Source of the DNA: Umbilicaria muhlenbergii
Taxonomy: Eukaryota; Ascomycota; Lecanoromycetes; Umbilicariales; Umbilicariaceae
Assembly (NCBI GenBank): GCA_000611775.1
Contig: KK106982.1
Coordinates: 6,070,495 to 6,134,494 of the forward strand
Length of the DNA stretch: 64,000 bases
Reading direction: 5' to 3'
Position 1 is the stretch's first letter, and every line of letters starts with the position of its first letter. Made by a program: the position numbers and the translations under genes. The notes beneath the pieces were generated by a model that did not search any database, had not been told where the DNA came from, and saw nothing but the letters and a program-made list of their open reading frames with translations. Positions 11,486-22,258 of this stretch are shown in pieces.

Positions 11486-14400
11486 TTAAGAAGAGCAGTT
11501 CAGAGGAGACTTGTTGAACGAGAAGTTGATTGTTAAGACCCGACCTGACGGGCAGCCAATGATGATAGTGTTTGACGCGATGGCTGAACATGATGGCTGG
11601 TACTCCAATGGTAGCCAAAGTACATTCTGACCATTCCATGTGATCCACGCCTGATCGGCATTTAAACCATAGCCGTGATGCTGAGGCTCTTCTAAAGCAG
11701 TTGCAACCAGCGCTGTATTTGAATTCGACGATATATCCCATAAGGTAGTGCCTGTGTCAGTTAGAATATATGAACTGGTAGTATCGAACGCTACATTATA
11801 GACTATCCGGTCAATGTTGAGTGTCTTGAGGCAGGCGCCGCTGCCAGCATCCCAGATCTTGACCGTCTTATCATGTGATCCCGATACTACCTGGGTGCCG
11901 TCATGCGAGAAGGCCACCGACCTGACCCAACCGCTGTGACCGTAGAGCGTTTGTATGCAAGCACCCCAGTCGGCTTCCATGGCCGGCTTCGTAGTGATCC
12001 AGTCTAGCTCTTCGTCCTGGAAAAGCTCTCGCGTCAAACTATGGACGGGGCTGAACAGAAGGGCTGACGAATATGCTTGCAGAGGAGTATTCTCAATGAC
12101 GTTTCTACTAGACAAAATAAATCGATGTGCATCTTGAACCAGACGGAAAAGTTGAGATTCAGACGAAATTTTCTAGATCAATTAATATTCGCAAGTATAC
12201 TACTTTGGTTAAGTAATAACTAACCGTAAGCAAATCGATAAGCTTGGCTATTGCTAGAACGCCGTCTGAGATGCCTTTTATAAGGCTTAGAGCTTCTAGC
12301 CAGTGAAGAAAGTGCTTCCTCAGAAAGACATCAATCGTACCGTTATCATAGAGGCCCACTTCATCGTGGCTGCTTTTGATCTTGCAAAGATGGTCAACCC
12401 AGTAGACACAAGCGTATCGAATCGGAGCGAGTGGATCTGGATCGGGGTGTTCGACTTTGTTAATAGAACAACCTGGATGCAGCAAGTTATAGACATCCCT
12501 TTGCAGTGCCTTATCCATGGCCTCAATCAACCGTAACACTATTCGTTGCTGCTCTTCTGTGCGCCCATTAGGGAAGATCTCAGTGCTTGCCTGCTCCACA
12601 AGGTAGTCCTGCGCTGATTGGTGAACGAATGAGATGGTGCGTTCTCGAAGTGTCAGAAAAGAGCCACAAAGCCCTATGATCTCCGCCAGAGCTTCATAAT
12701 CACTGGAGACACCGTCAGGTATGTCGACAAAGGACGCCAGTTCTTCCAACGTAATAGGCCGGTACACGACTGAGACGACGGCCAGTATACTTTTGCAGAG
12801 CTCAGCATCGTCTGAGATGCAGATCTGGTCCATCATCCGCCTATAGAAAGCATCAAGTCCAGGCGGAAACGCCGTCAACTTCTTTTGAGCCTTCCATCCA
12901 GGGATATTGGCGAGTTCTTGGCAGACCAAGGCCACCCAGAGGAAGGTGCCGTTTGCGTTCAACGACAAGTAGCGCTGGACAGCGTCCCGCGTATCATTGT
13001 TGTATCTATTTCGTTCCCCTAACCAATCAACCTTAAACTGGACGTATGTGGTAACAGCTGCAGAGACGGATTTTTCATTCAGCTCAAGACACAGCCTTCC
13101 TTTCTGCGTTGCAGTGTAGAGATCCTTCTCGATGCTCAGCCAGTTGCGACTAGAGACGATCCATTTGACGCGTGAGTATGCGGGCGACTTCTGAACGACA
13201 AGGTCAAGAAGCAGGCTCCGGTCTGTGGTACACTCGTCAAGCGCGTCGATGATCAGGTAGGTGCTCTGCAGGATTGGATCGTCCAAAATGCTCGTGAAAA
13301 TCTCGGACAAGGCCACCCAGGCATTTGCGTCCTCGAAGACCTGTTTCCCCGCAGGATCGTACTTCTCCCGTACGTGTGAGATGAGCGATGGCTGCCTGTT
13401 GATGAGCAAGTAGATCAGGCCGCGTAGGACAGCGGTGGCACTGTTGATACGCGCGTCGATGGCCTGGCAGAAGAAGAAAGAAAGGGTCTCAGTATCAGTA
13501 ATTGACTTCTCTAACTCATTAATGATACCGCAGAGCAGCATTGTCTTGCCCTTGCCAGGATCTCCCTTGATCCAGAGCAGAGGGCTCTGTCCATCGTCGC
13601 GCCATCGTTGGAAATCGTCGTTGTAGAGAACCCAGCGGTACAAGTCCGCTAGTAGGCCACCTTTCGTTTCCTCGATGCGCTTCTTGTCATGGCGGGGATC
13701 GGTCGTCCGCAGGTCCTTTAGGCACGTTTGTGTCTGGGGATCTGTAATATGCTGGTCGATCTTCTGCAAAACGCCTAGCTGATCTCGAGAGACCTTGATA
13801 TGCTCTTGCATCTTAATGACCAAACTGTTGAGAGCTCTGCGTGAGGCCTCTGCTTCCCGATCAAGCTTCCTTAACGCCTGAAGACTACTTCCAGACATAG
13901 CCGTCTCAAACTTCAAAATAAGCGCAGCGTCACTATTCTTCACGTCCTGGAGCTTCTCGTCCCAGCCGTCGTAGTTGATGGCCCCTCTGAAGAAGTTCTT
14001 GGTTCGGCTGCGATAGAACCGTATAACGCTCTGCGCCTGAAACTCAATGATGAGTTTAAACAGATCCACAAGACGCTCTGTAAGATCAGCCTTCAGGTCG
14101 GGCTCCATATCTTCAGGTAACAGCAGCGACTCCATTGCGACGTAGTATCGCATCTGGGAGGTGACGTATGTCAACCCATCCTGGTTTGCAGCTTCGACGG
14201 CGGTCGGGTTCTTCAAGAGTGGAAGGACAAGAGAGACACCTGCCATAATGATGGACGCGTATGGTAGGTCTTTGACAGCATCCTTGATGTAGTCTTCAGC
14301 CCATTTGACAGCCCCGGCGACGTTTGCCATGACATCTTGCAGGATGATCTCATGTCCCAACAGCGTCGTGCTGACCTTCTTGTCTTCCATATGCTTCAAA

Positions 14401-15159
14401 CCAAGTTCCGTTATCTCTTTCAGCTTCTCTCGTCGTGCGATCGCATCGTACTGAGGGATTTGATTCGTGACCTCGCCGACGTCTTCTGTCTCGTTCGGGG
14501 CTGGTGGTGCCTTCATCTGGGCTATATTGCCTCGGGTCAGCTTTTGGGGAAAGCTGTCTAAGCCCGGGCGGACGCTTACCTCTGATGAGCACCCTAGACA
14601 AAATATCTTCATACACGGCAATTAGATTGGGACTCTTATCCTTTTCGTTCTTAAGAATATCATATGCTCTATCCCAGAGGGAACAGTCTGTGGTCAAATC
14701 CTCTATGATGTCTGTCACTTGGTCGCTTGACGCTCTCTGGGATATCTCTGTTGCAGCCTTGGCGCCAGTGTTGTTTGGAGAGCTGTGCAATGCCGTGTCG
14801 GATGTGGTAGAAGGCACCGCCGCAGAAAGCGAAGCGGAGGCATCTATAGTCAATCGCTGGATGGCTGGGATTGCCGTGGTTGATGGAGCGGCTTGCTTAG
14901 AAGGGTGGAGGACATTTGCTAGAGCTTGTTAGGACGAGAAAGCAGAGCTTCATCACTGTGTAATACTTTGCGACGAGTTCGCTGAGGAGACGGCGCCATC
15001 CTCCTTCTTTGACTTCGCCGAATCCCTTCCACCATGTCTGATGAGTCGTTTTAACCACTCCTTAACAGGTGAATTGTCAGCCATGGCTACCGCGAGCACT
15101 TTCGACGACGAACAGACTCGTTCGCAGTGGCGAGAATGATTGTGCGGTGAAGTTGACAT
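11486..15159 (-). CDS. NACHT-WD40 NLR-like protein (HET-E/NWD type)
   Basis: Fungal NLR-like proteins of this layout include heterokaryon-incompatibility factors such as HET-E. Exons on the minus strand are 15159-14967, 14918-14580, 14521-12225 and 12172-11486, with introns of 48, 58 and 52 nt (the first with a CTAAC branch site). They keep one frame of 1171 residues. An internal ATG at 15084 (MADNSPVKEWLKRL) would give 1146 residues and may be the true start. Counting from that ATG: a NACHT_N-type helical region (SLWDRAYDILKN) near 120-330, Walker A GDPGKGKT at about 472-479, Walker B LIIDALDE at about 575-582, then the NACHT helical region (FVHQSAQDYL). One canonical WD40 repeat (GHSGWVRSVAFSHDGTQVVS...KIWD) and the usual post-WD C-terminal segment follow. 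No break is seen. It lies in opposite orientation inside the 7.9-15.7 kb transposon. Function in self/non-self or microbe recognition is inferred from the family. Confidence 0.88.
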
Positions 15160-15668
15160 CCGATTTTGCAAACGCACACGTCACGTGTCAGCCACACGCT
15201 TAGTAGCCACAGGCTTTATTATGTAAGATAAAATATGCTGTAATTACTGTAACCACTATCCCCCTCTACTGTATTACCAAGTGACCAGGGACCCTTGATC
15301 GCTTGATTGGAGCCTTTGGAGGTACCAACCCATGTGGCGATGACGCATGACACAGCACTCCTTGGTTACCACAGGGCTGACAAAAACTTCTCAGCATCGT
15401 GGCGAGACTTGGAAATCCAGATCCAACCGTTCTATGAGTTTGAAAGGCGGAAAGAGCTCAATGGTGGTGCTGTGGGTTGAGGGGTCCTATTACACCATGA
15501 AAAAAGGCTCTTCGCAAATCATAGGGGCGGCGACGACGTGATCGTAATTTTCGGAGTAAGCGGGCTAGGAGTGTTCAGGAGGGGGCACACAACATAACTG
15601 ACATAAAACTACAAGAAATTTTGATGCGTTCACAGAATCAGAGCCGCTTAAATTTAAAGTACCTATAT

Positions 15669-15712
15669 TTTGTCTCGTTACGGGGTGCGTCTCTCGACGC
15701 AGGGACGGACGT
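15669..15712 (-). repeat. Right 44-bp terminal inverted repeat
   Basis: The reverse complement of the left end, immediately followed by TA (15713-15714). The 15160-15668 stretch between the NLR gene and this repeat holds no visible gene. Confidence 0.9.
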
Positions 15713-15937
15713 TATCATCAAGTAATCAAAGAGCCGCCCTTTGATATGCAGGGACAACCCTAGCTGAATATTGTTCGGGAGGGCTTCAGGCGGGAATATA
15801 CGGATAGTTGCAAGGGACTTTCAAGAACGCAGTGTTGTTTTCTGTATAATCCCAGACAAAAGAATTATGTGCATTGACGCAGAAAGATAGCATCTAGATT
15901 ATTCATACTATTAAAAACACTGAACTTACTTTTCATC

Positions 15938-16112
15938 ATGGATCCCTGGATGGGGACCCTCAGAAGTCTGTACAATGCCTCATCTGAGGAGCTCACTGAT
16001 GTTACAACACTGGTGAGGATCTCCTTGGCTATTTCCACAGAGATATCTGATTGTGGTTTGTCGCTTGCAGGGAGCCCCTCAGCACACTTTCTTCTCTCAG
16101 TCTGTTGTCTAA
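15938..16112 (+). CDS. Short hypothetical gene fragment
   Basis: An ATG opens MDPWMGTLRSLYNASSEELT. A GTGAGG donor at about 16013 and a TTGCAG acceptor at 16070 would splice it to a 13-codon tail reading GAPQHTFFSQSVV. The tail resembles 18108-18148, which continues much further, so this copy looks like the truncated remnant of a paralogous gene. Function is unknown, and it may be only a fragment. Confidence 0.25.
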
Positions 16113-16321
16113 TTATACCGCATGGAGAATGGATCGTGGAGCAAAAGATGGGAATGTACCGCGAATCAGCCCCATACTTCTATCATCTTGCGCATGGGCA
16201 ATCCGAAAACCAGGACGCACTATTCTTTCAATCAGACAAAGCGTGGCATTTCTTCTGGACTCAGGACGTCGAGCAGAAGAAGGCATATTTCATTGCTCGT
16301 AGTCAAATCCCACAACACTAG

Positions 16322-17084
16322 ATGCATAACAGCCAGGAGGATGAGCTAGAAGCAACCCTCTCTGCTTTACGGCCCTTCCGTCTTCAACTGGACGATGCTG
16401 GGACATGGGTGGGAGACATGTACAAGATCATTCTTCAGGACCCTACGACTGAATGGCCTAGTATTGTATTCGCAGCTGAAGGTGTTGAGCAAGATGAAGG
16501 AGTCGCTCCTGATGCCCCGGAAAAGGAACTCGCTGGGGGTGATAGAACACTCGACTATCTACTCAATGCATACTGAGTCTACGAACACATTCTGAGGATT
16601 TGCGCCCTTGAGTAAGTCCCCTCAGGTCTATCTACAAAATAAATTCTAACATTTATCCAGAGGATCCGGCATGATATTGCCGCTTTTCCGAAAACATCCG
16701 CTAGGGAACTATGCTTTCTTTGATTGGGATTGGTCCCCTCGAGATAAACAGCGCTATCATGACGATGGTAGAGTTCCGGTTGAACTACATCAGCTAAGTT
16801 CATGGCAAAATGTCATCTTTTTGCTCGGCCAAAGAGTCTACAATCGAGCAATACCCCGGATGCCTCAGTTTGGAGCCTTTGGCCATCTTCAACGCCCTCT
16901 GCCGTATGTCCTTCTCGCAGATACTTGTGAACGCGATAGTGAAGACCAGGGCCATCCATATCTGCTAATACCAAGTGAGGAACTGGATCTTGATATGGCG
17001 CCTCCAGCTGCACAGATCGCGGTCAATTCTGTTGTCAAAAGGAAGGATTACCGGTTCAAAGCCTTCATTGTACATCATCATTGA
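16322..17084 (+). pseudogene. Unknown protein with a DWDWSP motif, one in-frame stop
   Basis: Exon 16322-16611, a 49-nt GTAAGT...CCAG intron and exon 16661-17084 keep a single frame, except for a TGA at codon 85 (16574-16576), just before VYEHILRICALE. The stop is at a place where TGG would be the simplest ancestor. The downstream part (GNYAFFDWDWSPRDKQRY) shares DWDWSP with the neighbouring gene at 17139, suggesting a tandemly duplicated family of unknown function. No signal peptide or membrane segment is visible. Either the gene has just died, or translation starts at a downstream ATG such as the one opening MILPLFRKHPLG. Confidence 0.5.
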
Positions 17085-17138
17085 CAAGAGAGCACCAACC
17101 CTAGGACATCAACCCGCAATCCAAACCCCCCTTCCGCA

Positions 17139-17935
17139 ATGGCCACCGAATCTCACATCGAAGACCTCCCCCCCTCCTTCCGCTTCCACAACCCCTCGCA
17201 AGCCGGCTCAATACAACTAGAATCTCGCATCAAAGCCGGCACCAACGCCCCCATCTTCCCCTCGGAACTCATCGCCCTAACCCTCAACGAAGTCGCCGCG
17301 ACCCGTGGCCTCGGCAAGATCTTCTGGCTTCCGCCCACGGACTCACTCGCTGAGCAGGGAGGAGGAGGCTCGTACGACCCGCTGCCGTATCTGGTCTATG
17401 TGGATTGGGACTGGTCGCCGCATGAGCGGGTGGCTTATTTCCAGAAACCTCAGACGCAACGGCTGAGGGAGTGTGAGTTTGAGTGGAATTGGCTGGGTCC
17501 GGTACATCCGGTTATGTCTATTCGACTGGTGGTGCAGCCGGACGGGGCAGCAGCAGTAGCTAAGAGCGCGATGCTGCCGTTGGGGGGTCTGGCGTCGGTT
17601 GTGCTGTGCTGTGCTATAGAGAGGGGGCCGTGTTTTTGGGGTGGATGGAGGATTGGCTTGTTGTTGCGGGGCGGACTGGGGATGAGAACGTTCGTGAGTT
17701 GTTTGTTCTGCAAGTGTGGATGTGTTGAAGAGGGAATACTAATTCGCAAGAAGGTTCAGTCGATCTAGATCCGGCGCATGACTACAGCGTTACCGCGTCT
17801 GACTTTCTGAGATCGCAGAGGAAAGCCGATAATGAGGAGGTGATGAAGGAACTTGAGATGATGGCGGACCGGAATCGGGACGAGGATTTTGTGTTGCATG
17901 GAGATGTTATGAGGCGGTTTATTGCGAATACGTGA
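17139..17935 (+). pseudogene. Family paralogue of the 28.0-kb gene, frameshifted
   Basis: The first ~145 residues read MATESHIEDLPPSFRFHNP... with SELIALTLNEVAATRGLGKI and VYVDWDWSP, clearly paralogous to the protein at 28020 (SELLALTLNEVCMEKGWGKV). Near 17600 the frame is lost at a three-fold GTGCT run; with two units the frame would read on as CYREGAVFLGWMEDWLVV, which matches FLGWMKDWLI in the intact paralogue. The conserved C-terminal exon (SDFLRSQRKADNEEVMKELE) is still recognisable from about 17800 to the TGA at 17933-17935. So this is a relatively young pseudogene, or an allele damaged by a 5-bp slippage event. No known domain was recognised. Confidence 0.6.
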
Positions 17936-18790
17936 GGGCCAGCTAGTGTAGGAGCAAAACAAGTGGCAGTGATTGCCGGGGGCTGTCCTTGACTGCTCAA
18001 TAACTGAGCACGATTTTCAGGAGAGTTTCGTGTAGGGATGATAGACGAAAATGTATATCTGTCCTTGATTTAGCAGTACACATGTCGCTATTAATTGTCA
18101 GTTACACGGAGCCCCTCAGAACACTTTCTTCCTCGGTCTATTGCCCAGCAACACCGCAGAGACTTGCCGCAATTCAAACCCTTTTCAACGTTTATTATTT
18201 ACAGAATTCGCTCCTCCAGACGTGTTCAGTGCAGAGCTATCGCAGTTGATTGCCATGGACTCCTTCACCGCCGCGTGTGCTGATGTTGCGGAGAGGTGTC
18301 ACCTTGTGTGGTGTCTGGCATGCGTGTGCGGAGTAGGACCAAGGTCTCTCGGTTGGGCCAAGGTAGGAGGAGATGGTTATCTTTGGGAGGGCTGCCACAA
18401 TCGCTCCTGTGGGAGGTACTGAATGTGCTTTCCACTGTCAATTGGCCGCTGAGGATCCCCTGGAAGTCTTTTCTTAAGGCTGTTGTACTATATGAAGTGC
18501 TTGCCTTACGAGGGCCCCTCGGCACCAAAGCGTTGCTGAGGATCACCTTGACTGTTTTGACAGACTACACGGGTATAGACTAAATAATGAAAACACAAGG
18601 CTCCTCAAAGTAGTTGTTGTAGAGTATGTTCCAATCCGCCAAGCCTGCCACTCCTGCTAAACCTCGCTAAGTATAGCTAGTGATGTAAGCGTCCCCACCA
18701 ACGCAGCTTTTTGATTTCCTTTATATAATCAAGTAGTCGACCATTTTCCACATCAGAACAGCAGTTCTACTGGGTTTTCAGCCCCGCCTC
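17936..18790. other. Region with a partial ORF resembling 16071
   Basis: At 18108-18148 a sequence GGAGCCCCTCAGAACACTTT is shared with 16071-16112. It opens an ORF to 18422 (AETCRNSNPFQRLLFTEF...) that lacks a plausible start, so it looks like a paralogous gene fragment. Nothing else is recognised. Confidence 0.35.
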
Positions 18791-18993
18791 GGGTCTTATG
18801 GTCTAGAAAGTACCCTATGAGAAACGAGCTTAGGAACTCTGAAACTAACAGTATCACAGGTGGTATGATTCTGTAAGCTCATCCGACAACCAATGATCCA
18901 CAAAAAAAACCAGTGACTAATAGTTCCTAGCGCTTAGGGTTCACCCTGATGCTTGTTTGCGAGAGGCCCCGCGTTCGAATCGCGGTAAGACCC
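18791..18993 (+). tRNA. Possible tRNA gene split by an insertion
   Basis: GGGTCTTATGGTCTAG at 18791-18806 looks like a 5' acceptor stem plus A box. At 18970-18988 there is a good T arm (CCGCG, TTCGAAT, CGCGG), followed by TAAGACCCA, which pairs with GGGTCTTA across the gap. Between the halves lie about 123 bp, bounded by CTAG and containing a short AGGAACT/AGTTCCT inverted repeat. Without the insert the length would be about 80 nt. The anticodon arm does not fold cleanly, so identity is not assigned. It may be a broken tRNA or a tRNA-derived repeat. Confidence 0.35.
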
Positions 18994-19805
18994 ATTCTTT
19001 TTGCGTCTTTTTTGCATTGTGAAGTAGGCACGGCAGGATTGGCTTTTGCTAAGCGAGCTGAGATGGCAGGGAAAGTGTGCTGAGGAACTGAGGGGAAGAA
19101 AGACAATGGCTACAGGCAAGAATGTGCATTTTGACCTTAAGGGAGTAAGTGAAATGCACTTGTTCTACAAGCTGTTCTGATCCTATATAGGAGAGCGGGG
19201 GATATCACAATCTTCAAGTGCAGATTGTGAACAGGGCTGAGGCAGGCAGCCTCAAGAACATCACTTAACTGAACGGGATAAGCAAGCCAACAGTGACATG
19301 CGTGCTTGTGTCCACTGAGTGAGAGGGGAACGCCGTCCATATAAGGTACGCTCTAAGGAGGAGCAACTATTTGGGGAAGAAAAAGGCTCTGGACTATGAG
19401 ATGGTTCAAATCAACAAGGACGGCAAATTGGAATTGTTTAGAATGAAGGACTGCAAGAAGCCAGACGCAGAGATGAGACACCGGCGCTAAGGCACAGGGG
19501 ATCCCCGTCGGGGGATCCATAAAGGAAAGCAAATTCGGTACTTTTAACAGTATGAATAATCCAGCTGCTATCTTTTTGCGTTGATGCACATCATCCTTCT
19601 GAAAATCGGTCGAGGGAATCCCAGGAGCTAAATAACCTGCGCAAACCACTTAACAGTGAAGATGATGGTGGAGCGCATTATTTGCAACATACAAGTGTGC
19701 CCATAGGTCTTCACGTATGATTGAAGGTCTGCACACAAGGAATACAGGTCTGTTGGTGTACGCACTCATGTTCTCATTCGTATTTGCTAGCTACAGCACT
19801 AATGA
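18994..19805. other. No gene recognised
   Basis: Only weak ORFs occur on either strand. A small palindrome GGGGATCCCCGTCGGGGGATCC-like sequence lies at about 19498-19519. Nothing else can be supported. Confidence 0.4.
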
Positions 19806-20669
19806 CTATCTGTGATAGCGATCGACATTCTGCTCCTCCTTCGAATCGGCGTCTGCAGGACGATCAGACTCCGAGACAGAAGCTTCAGGGGAACGTTCGC
19901 TTTGCCCAGCTTGATAGTACGGAATGATCTTGAGATCGCTGAAGCCGACCTCGACGTACTCACTTCCGCCAGTACCAGTAGCCCACGCCGGATTGCTCTG
20001 AAGCCCGGATATATTGGTCATGAACCGGACATTCGCCCCTTCTTGCGTGGGCGGTGTCCAGAATTGCGCCGGTTGCTGCGGTTGCTCGGGCCACTGAGGC
20101 TGCTCGTGCTGTCGGGGCGGCGGGGGCTGCTCTTCCCACGTCAGCGTCGTTTCCGATTGCTGAGTCGGTACCGGCACCTCTAGTCGCTCAATCAGCACAC
20201 ACAGCAAAACAAAGCTCCGCACGAAAGACCCACCAGCGCGTCTACTCAGCCCCTCCACCAACGCTCTCTCCACCCCCTGCTCCTCCACCGACCCCGCTCC
20301 CCGATCTAGTACTATTCAACCGTGCACATTCCCCTCCACAACCCGTCTCGCCGCCTGTTGTTCGGCGCTGAGGCGGAGTGCCGGCGCAGGAGGGTGCGGA
20401 CGCAGATGAAGCGTCCCCTGCATCACTTGCTCGATCTTCTGGTTCGGGTGTGCGGGCATGTTTCGGGGTTCTCGCAGCTCCCAGATGACGGCGCGGGCGA
20501 TGCCGAAGAAGGACTGTGAGTGCGTTGTCAACGCAATGAATCGGCTGATTTGCTCCTCACTGCCTTGACCTCCACGTACAGCTTCGACGAAGAAGTTCCG
20601 GCAGAAATCGGAGAACTTATCCATTGATGCAGCGTCTGGGGTGTAGCTAGTGGGTTCGAATGGATCCAT
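19806..20669 (-). CDS. Hypothetical protein, Pro/Gln-rich
   Basis: Two open minus-strand segments probably belong together. The first starts at the ATG at 20669 (MDPFEPTSYTPDAASMDKF) and runs to 20316. The second runs 20288-19806 and contains a Pro/Gln-rich stretch (PPPPRQHEQPQWPEQPQQPA) before an acidic end. A small intron near 20260-20350 would join them, but no unambiguous donor/acceptor pair was found there, so the junction is open. The N-terminal part (FFVEAVRGGQGSEEQISRFI) looks like a folded domain, not one recognised. No signal peptide is seen. Alternatively, only the first segment is coding. Confidence 0.45.
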
Positions 20670-20750
20670 GGTGAGGAAGGGGCTCGGGCCTTGTATGATC
20701 AAGATGTTCTGTTCCTGTGAGTAGATAGCTTGTGGGGGTGAGATGAGCAA

Positions 20751-21583
20751 TGAGACTGCTAGGTGAGCCGGTTTTTCACTTTGTAGTGTGGCGTGGGATC
20801 ATTCACTTGCAAATGCCTCAATGTCTAAGGTACTATAATCCAAAGCAGGGATCTATCGTCCAACTATGTGCAACTCATTATGACTTACTCTAGGCCCATC
20901 AGAGCCACGACGCTGCATAGGGTCGAAGATTGCAGCTTATGGTATATTCGCCACTGAAGCTGTCACTCAACTGCATGCCACCGGGGCTCATTCCCCACGC
21001 ATATCTTACAAGAGCGGCTCCGTTGCCACAATATTAGCTATCGTAGTGTAGTGGTCATATCGTAACTTGACTCTTTTCGTACATTCGCCACTGAAGTCCT
21101 GCTCGTCGTGGCATTCTGCTGGGGCGCTTCCTCCAGGTTAATGGGCGGCTCCTCTAGTATTTGATGGTAGTTCTAGTAGTCGGCAGCTGGCTCTCTTACC
21201 GCATTTACCACTAAGGCCCTCGTCACACCTCAATCCAGCCCTAACGACCCCAAAGCCACCTAGCAACAACCACGCGTCCATGCTGCAACTGGGCCGGCCC
21301 CATCCCACAACATATTAACAGTCACCACCTACATCCACCACCCAAGCAATCACTCAAGATGTTGCTATCCCACCCTTTCTCGTCTTCCGCATATGATGTC
21401 GTTGCGTCAAGGACTTCTACCCTTTCACAAAGGCTTTCATTGTGCTCGTCTCACTCGTGGCGGACCCCAGTCACTAGACATGTCTAGCTCATTATCAGTA
21501 TGGCTACAAGATGTCGACCATTCTATCCTCTACTTCATCCTGCTTCTATTTCCATTTCCTCTCCCCATCCCCTCCCTTCCCAC
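20751..21583. other. Intergenic region with a recurrent 15-nt motif
   Basis: ATTCGCCACTGAAG occurs at about 20944 and 21084, and a diverged CATTTACCACTAAGG at about 21203, spaced roughly 120-140 bp apart. No gene is supported. Confidence 0.4.
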
Positions 21584-22258
21584 CTACCCCACCGTCCCCA
21601 CCCCGACCCAATTCTCCCCATCCCAAATCCGAAACCTCGCCGCACACCACCCATTCTTCGCCATAAAATTATCCAACGCCCACACCGCCTCGCCCAACAC
21701 CCCAAACGTCAACTGGTGATTATTCGCATTCGTCGAATGCATTTGCAGCCCGTCCGTCGTCCAGTCGAACACTCCGCCCCAAATCACCTCATCCCCGTAC
21801 TCGCGGATGTAGTTTTGGGTTATGGTGTATACTTCGGAGAGGAGGGCCGTTACGGCGGCCGGGGAGAGGATATGGAGGGGGGTGAGGGTTAGGTACGTGC
21901 GGGTGTTGGGGGCGCACCAGACGATGCTGGTGGGGGTGCGGCGGGGGGAGAGGGCGGGAGAGGGGTGGTGGGGAGAGGTGGAGGTAAGGAGAGGGGAGCG
22001 TGGGTGGAGGGGGTTTCTGGCGGTGGGATCGTTGAAGGTCCTGTTGTTTGAGAGATGGTTAGTTGGTTTGGAGGGCGGGGAACGGGGAAAGACAACGCAC
22101 GTTCCAGCTATTGTGTTAGGACTGTTCGCGCAGGTCGGTTGGCCGCGGCGGGAGTGCTGGAGGAAGGGAGTCAGGCTTTCGTCGGAGACGGGGATCGCTA
22201 GCACTAGGGCAGCAAGATAGAAGAAAGGGACTAGGACTCGCAGGTTGAAAGCTTGCAT
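21584..22258 (-). CDS. Secreted hypothetical protein
   Basis: Two exons (22258-22101 and 22040-21584, 60-nt GTGCGT...CAG intron) give 204 residues. The start MQAFNLRVLVPFFYLAALVLAIP is a convincing signal peptide. Five upstream codons could extend the start to MPTSN without changing this. The mature part has a Pro/Ser/Thr-rich stretch followed by a conserved-looking domain (YTITQNYIREYGDEVIWGG, FGVLGEAVWALDNFM) ending FRIWDGENWVGVGTVG. Exon 2 has strong third-position GC bias, which supports coding. The family is not recognised. A secreted, possibly wall-associated or effector-like role is only a guess from the signal peptide. Confidence 0.7.
   Translation of the reverse strand: MQAFNLRVLVPFFYLAALVLAIPVSDESLTPFLQHSRRGQPTCANSPNTIAGTCVVFPRSPPSKPTNHLSNNRTFNDPTARNPLHPRSPLLTSTSPHHPSPALSPRRTPTSIVWCAPNTRTYLTLTPLHILSPAAVTALLSEVYTITQNYIREYGDEVIWGGVFDWTTDGLQMHSTNANNHQLTFGVLGEAVWALDNFMAKNGWCAARFRIWDGENWVGVGTVG

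Larger units (their letters stand above)
7901..15712. mobile_element. Fot1/pogo-type DNA transposon carrying an NLR-like gene
   Basis: The ends are 44-bp inverted repeats (7901-7944 and 15669-15712) beginning ACGTCCGTCCCTGCGTCGAG, matching at about 42 of 44 positions. Both are flanked by TA, the target duplication of the Tc1/mariner-pogo superfamily; 44-bp repeats are also typical of Fot1. Inside are a decayed pogo transposase (8502-10244), degenerate short tandem repeats, about 0.7 kb of non-coding DNA, an intact-looking NLR-like gene on the opposite strand (11486-15159) and about 0.5 kb of non-coding DNA before the right end. At 7.8 kb it is much longer than a normal 2-3 kb Fot1 element. 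No second pair of ends was found inside, so a single cargo-bearing unit is the simplest reading. Nested insertion with loss of the inner ends remains possible. Confidence 0.75.

Noticed and set aside
19353-19649. 98-residue minus ORF as a membrane protein
   Set aside because: It has hydrophobic stretches, but it spans a GGGGATCC palindrome, has no good start context and shows no coding bias.
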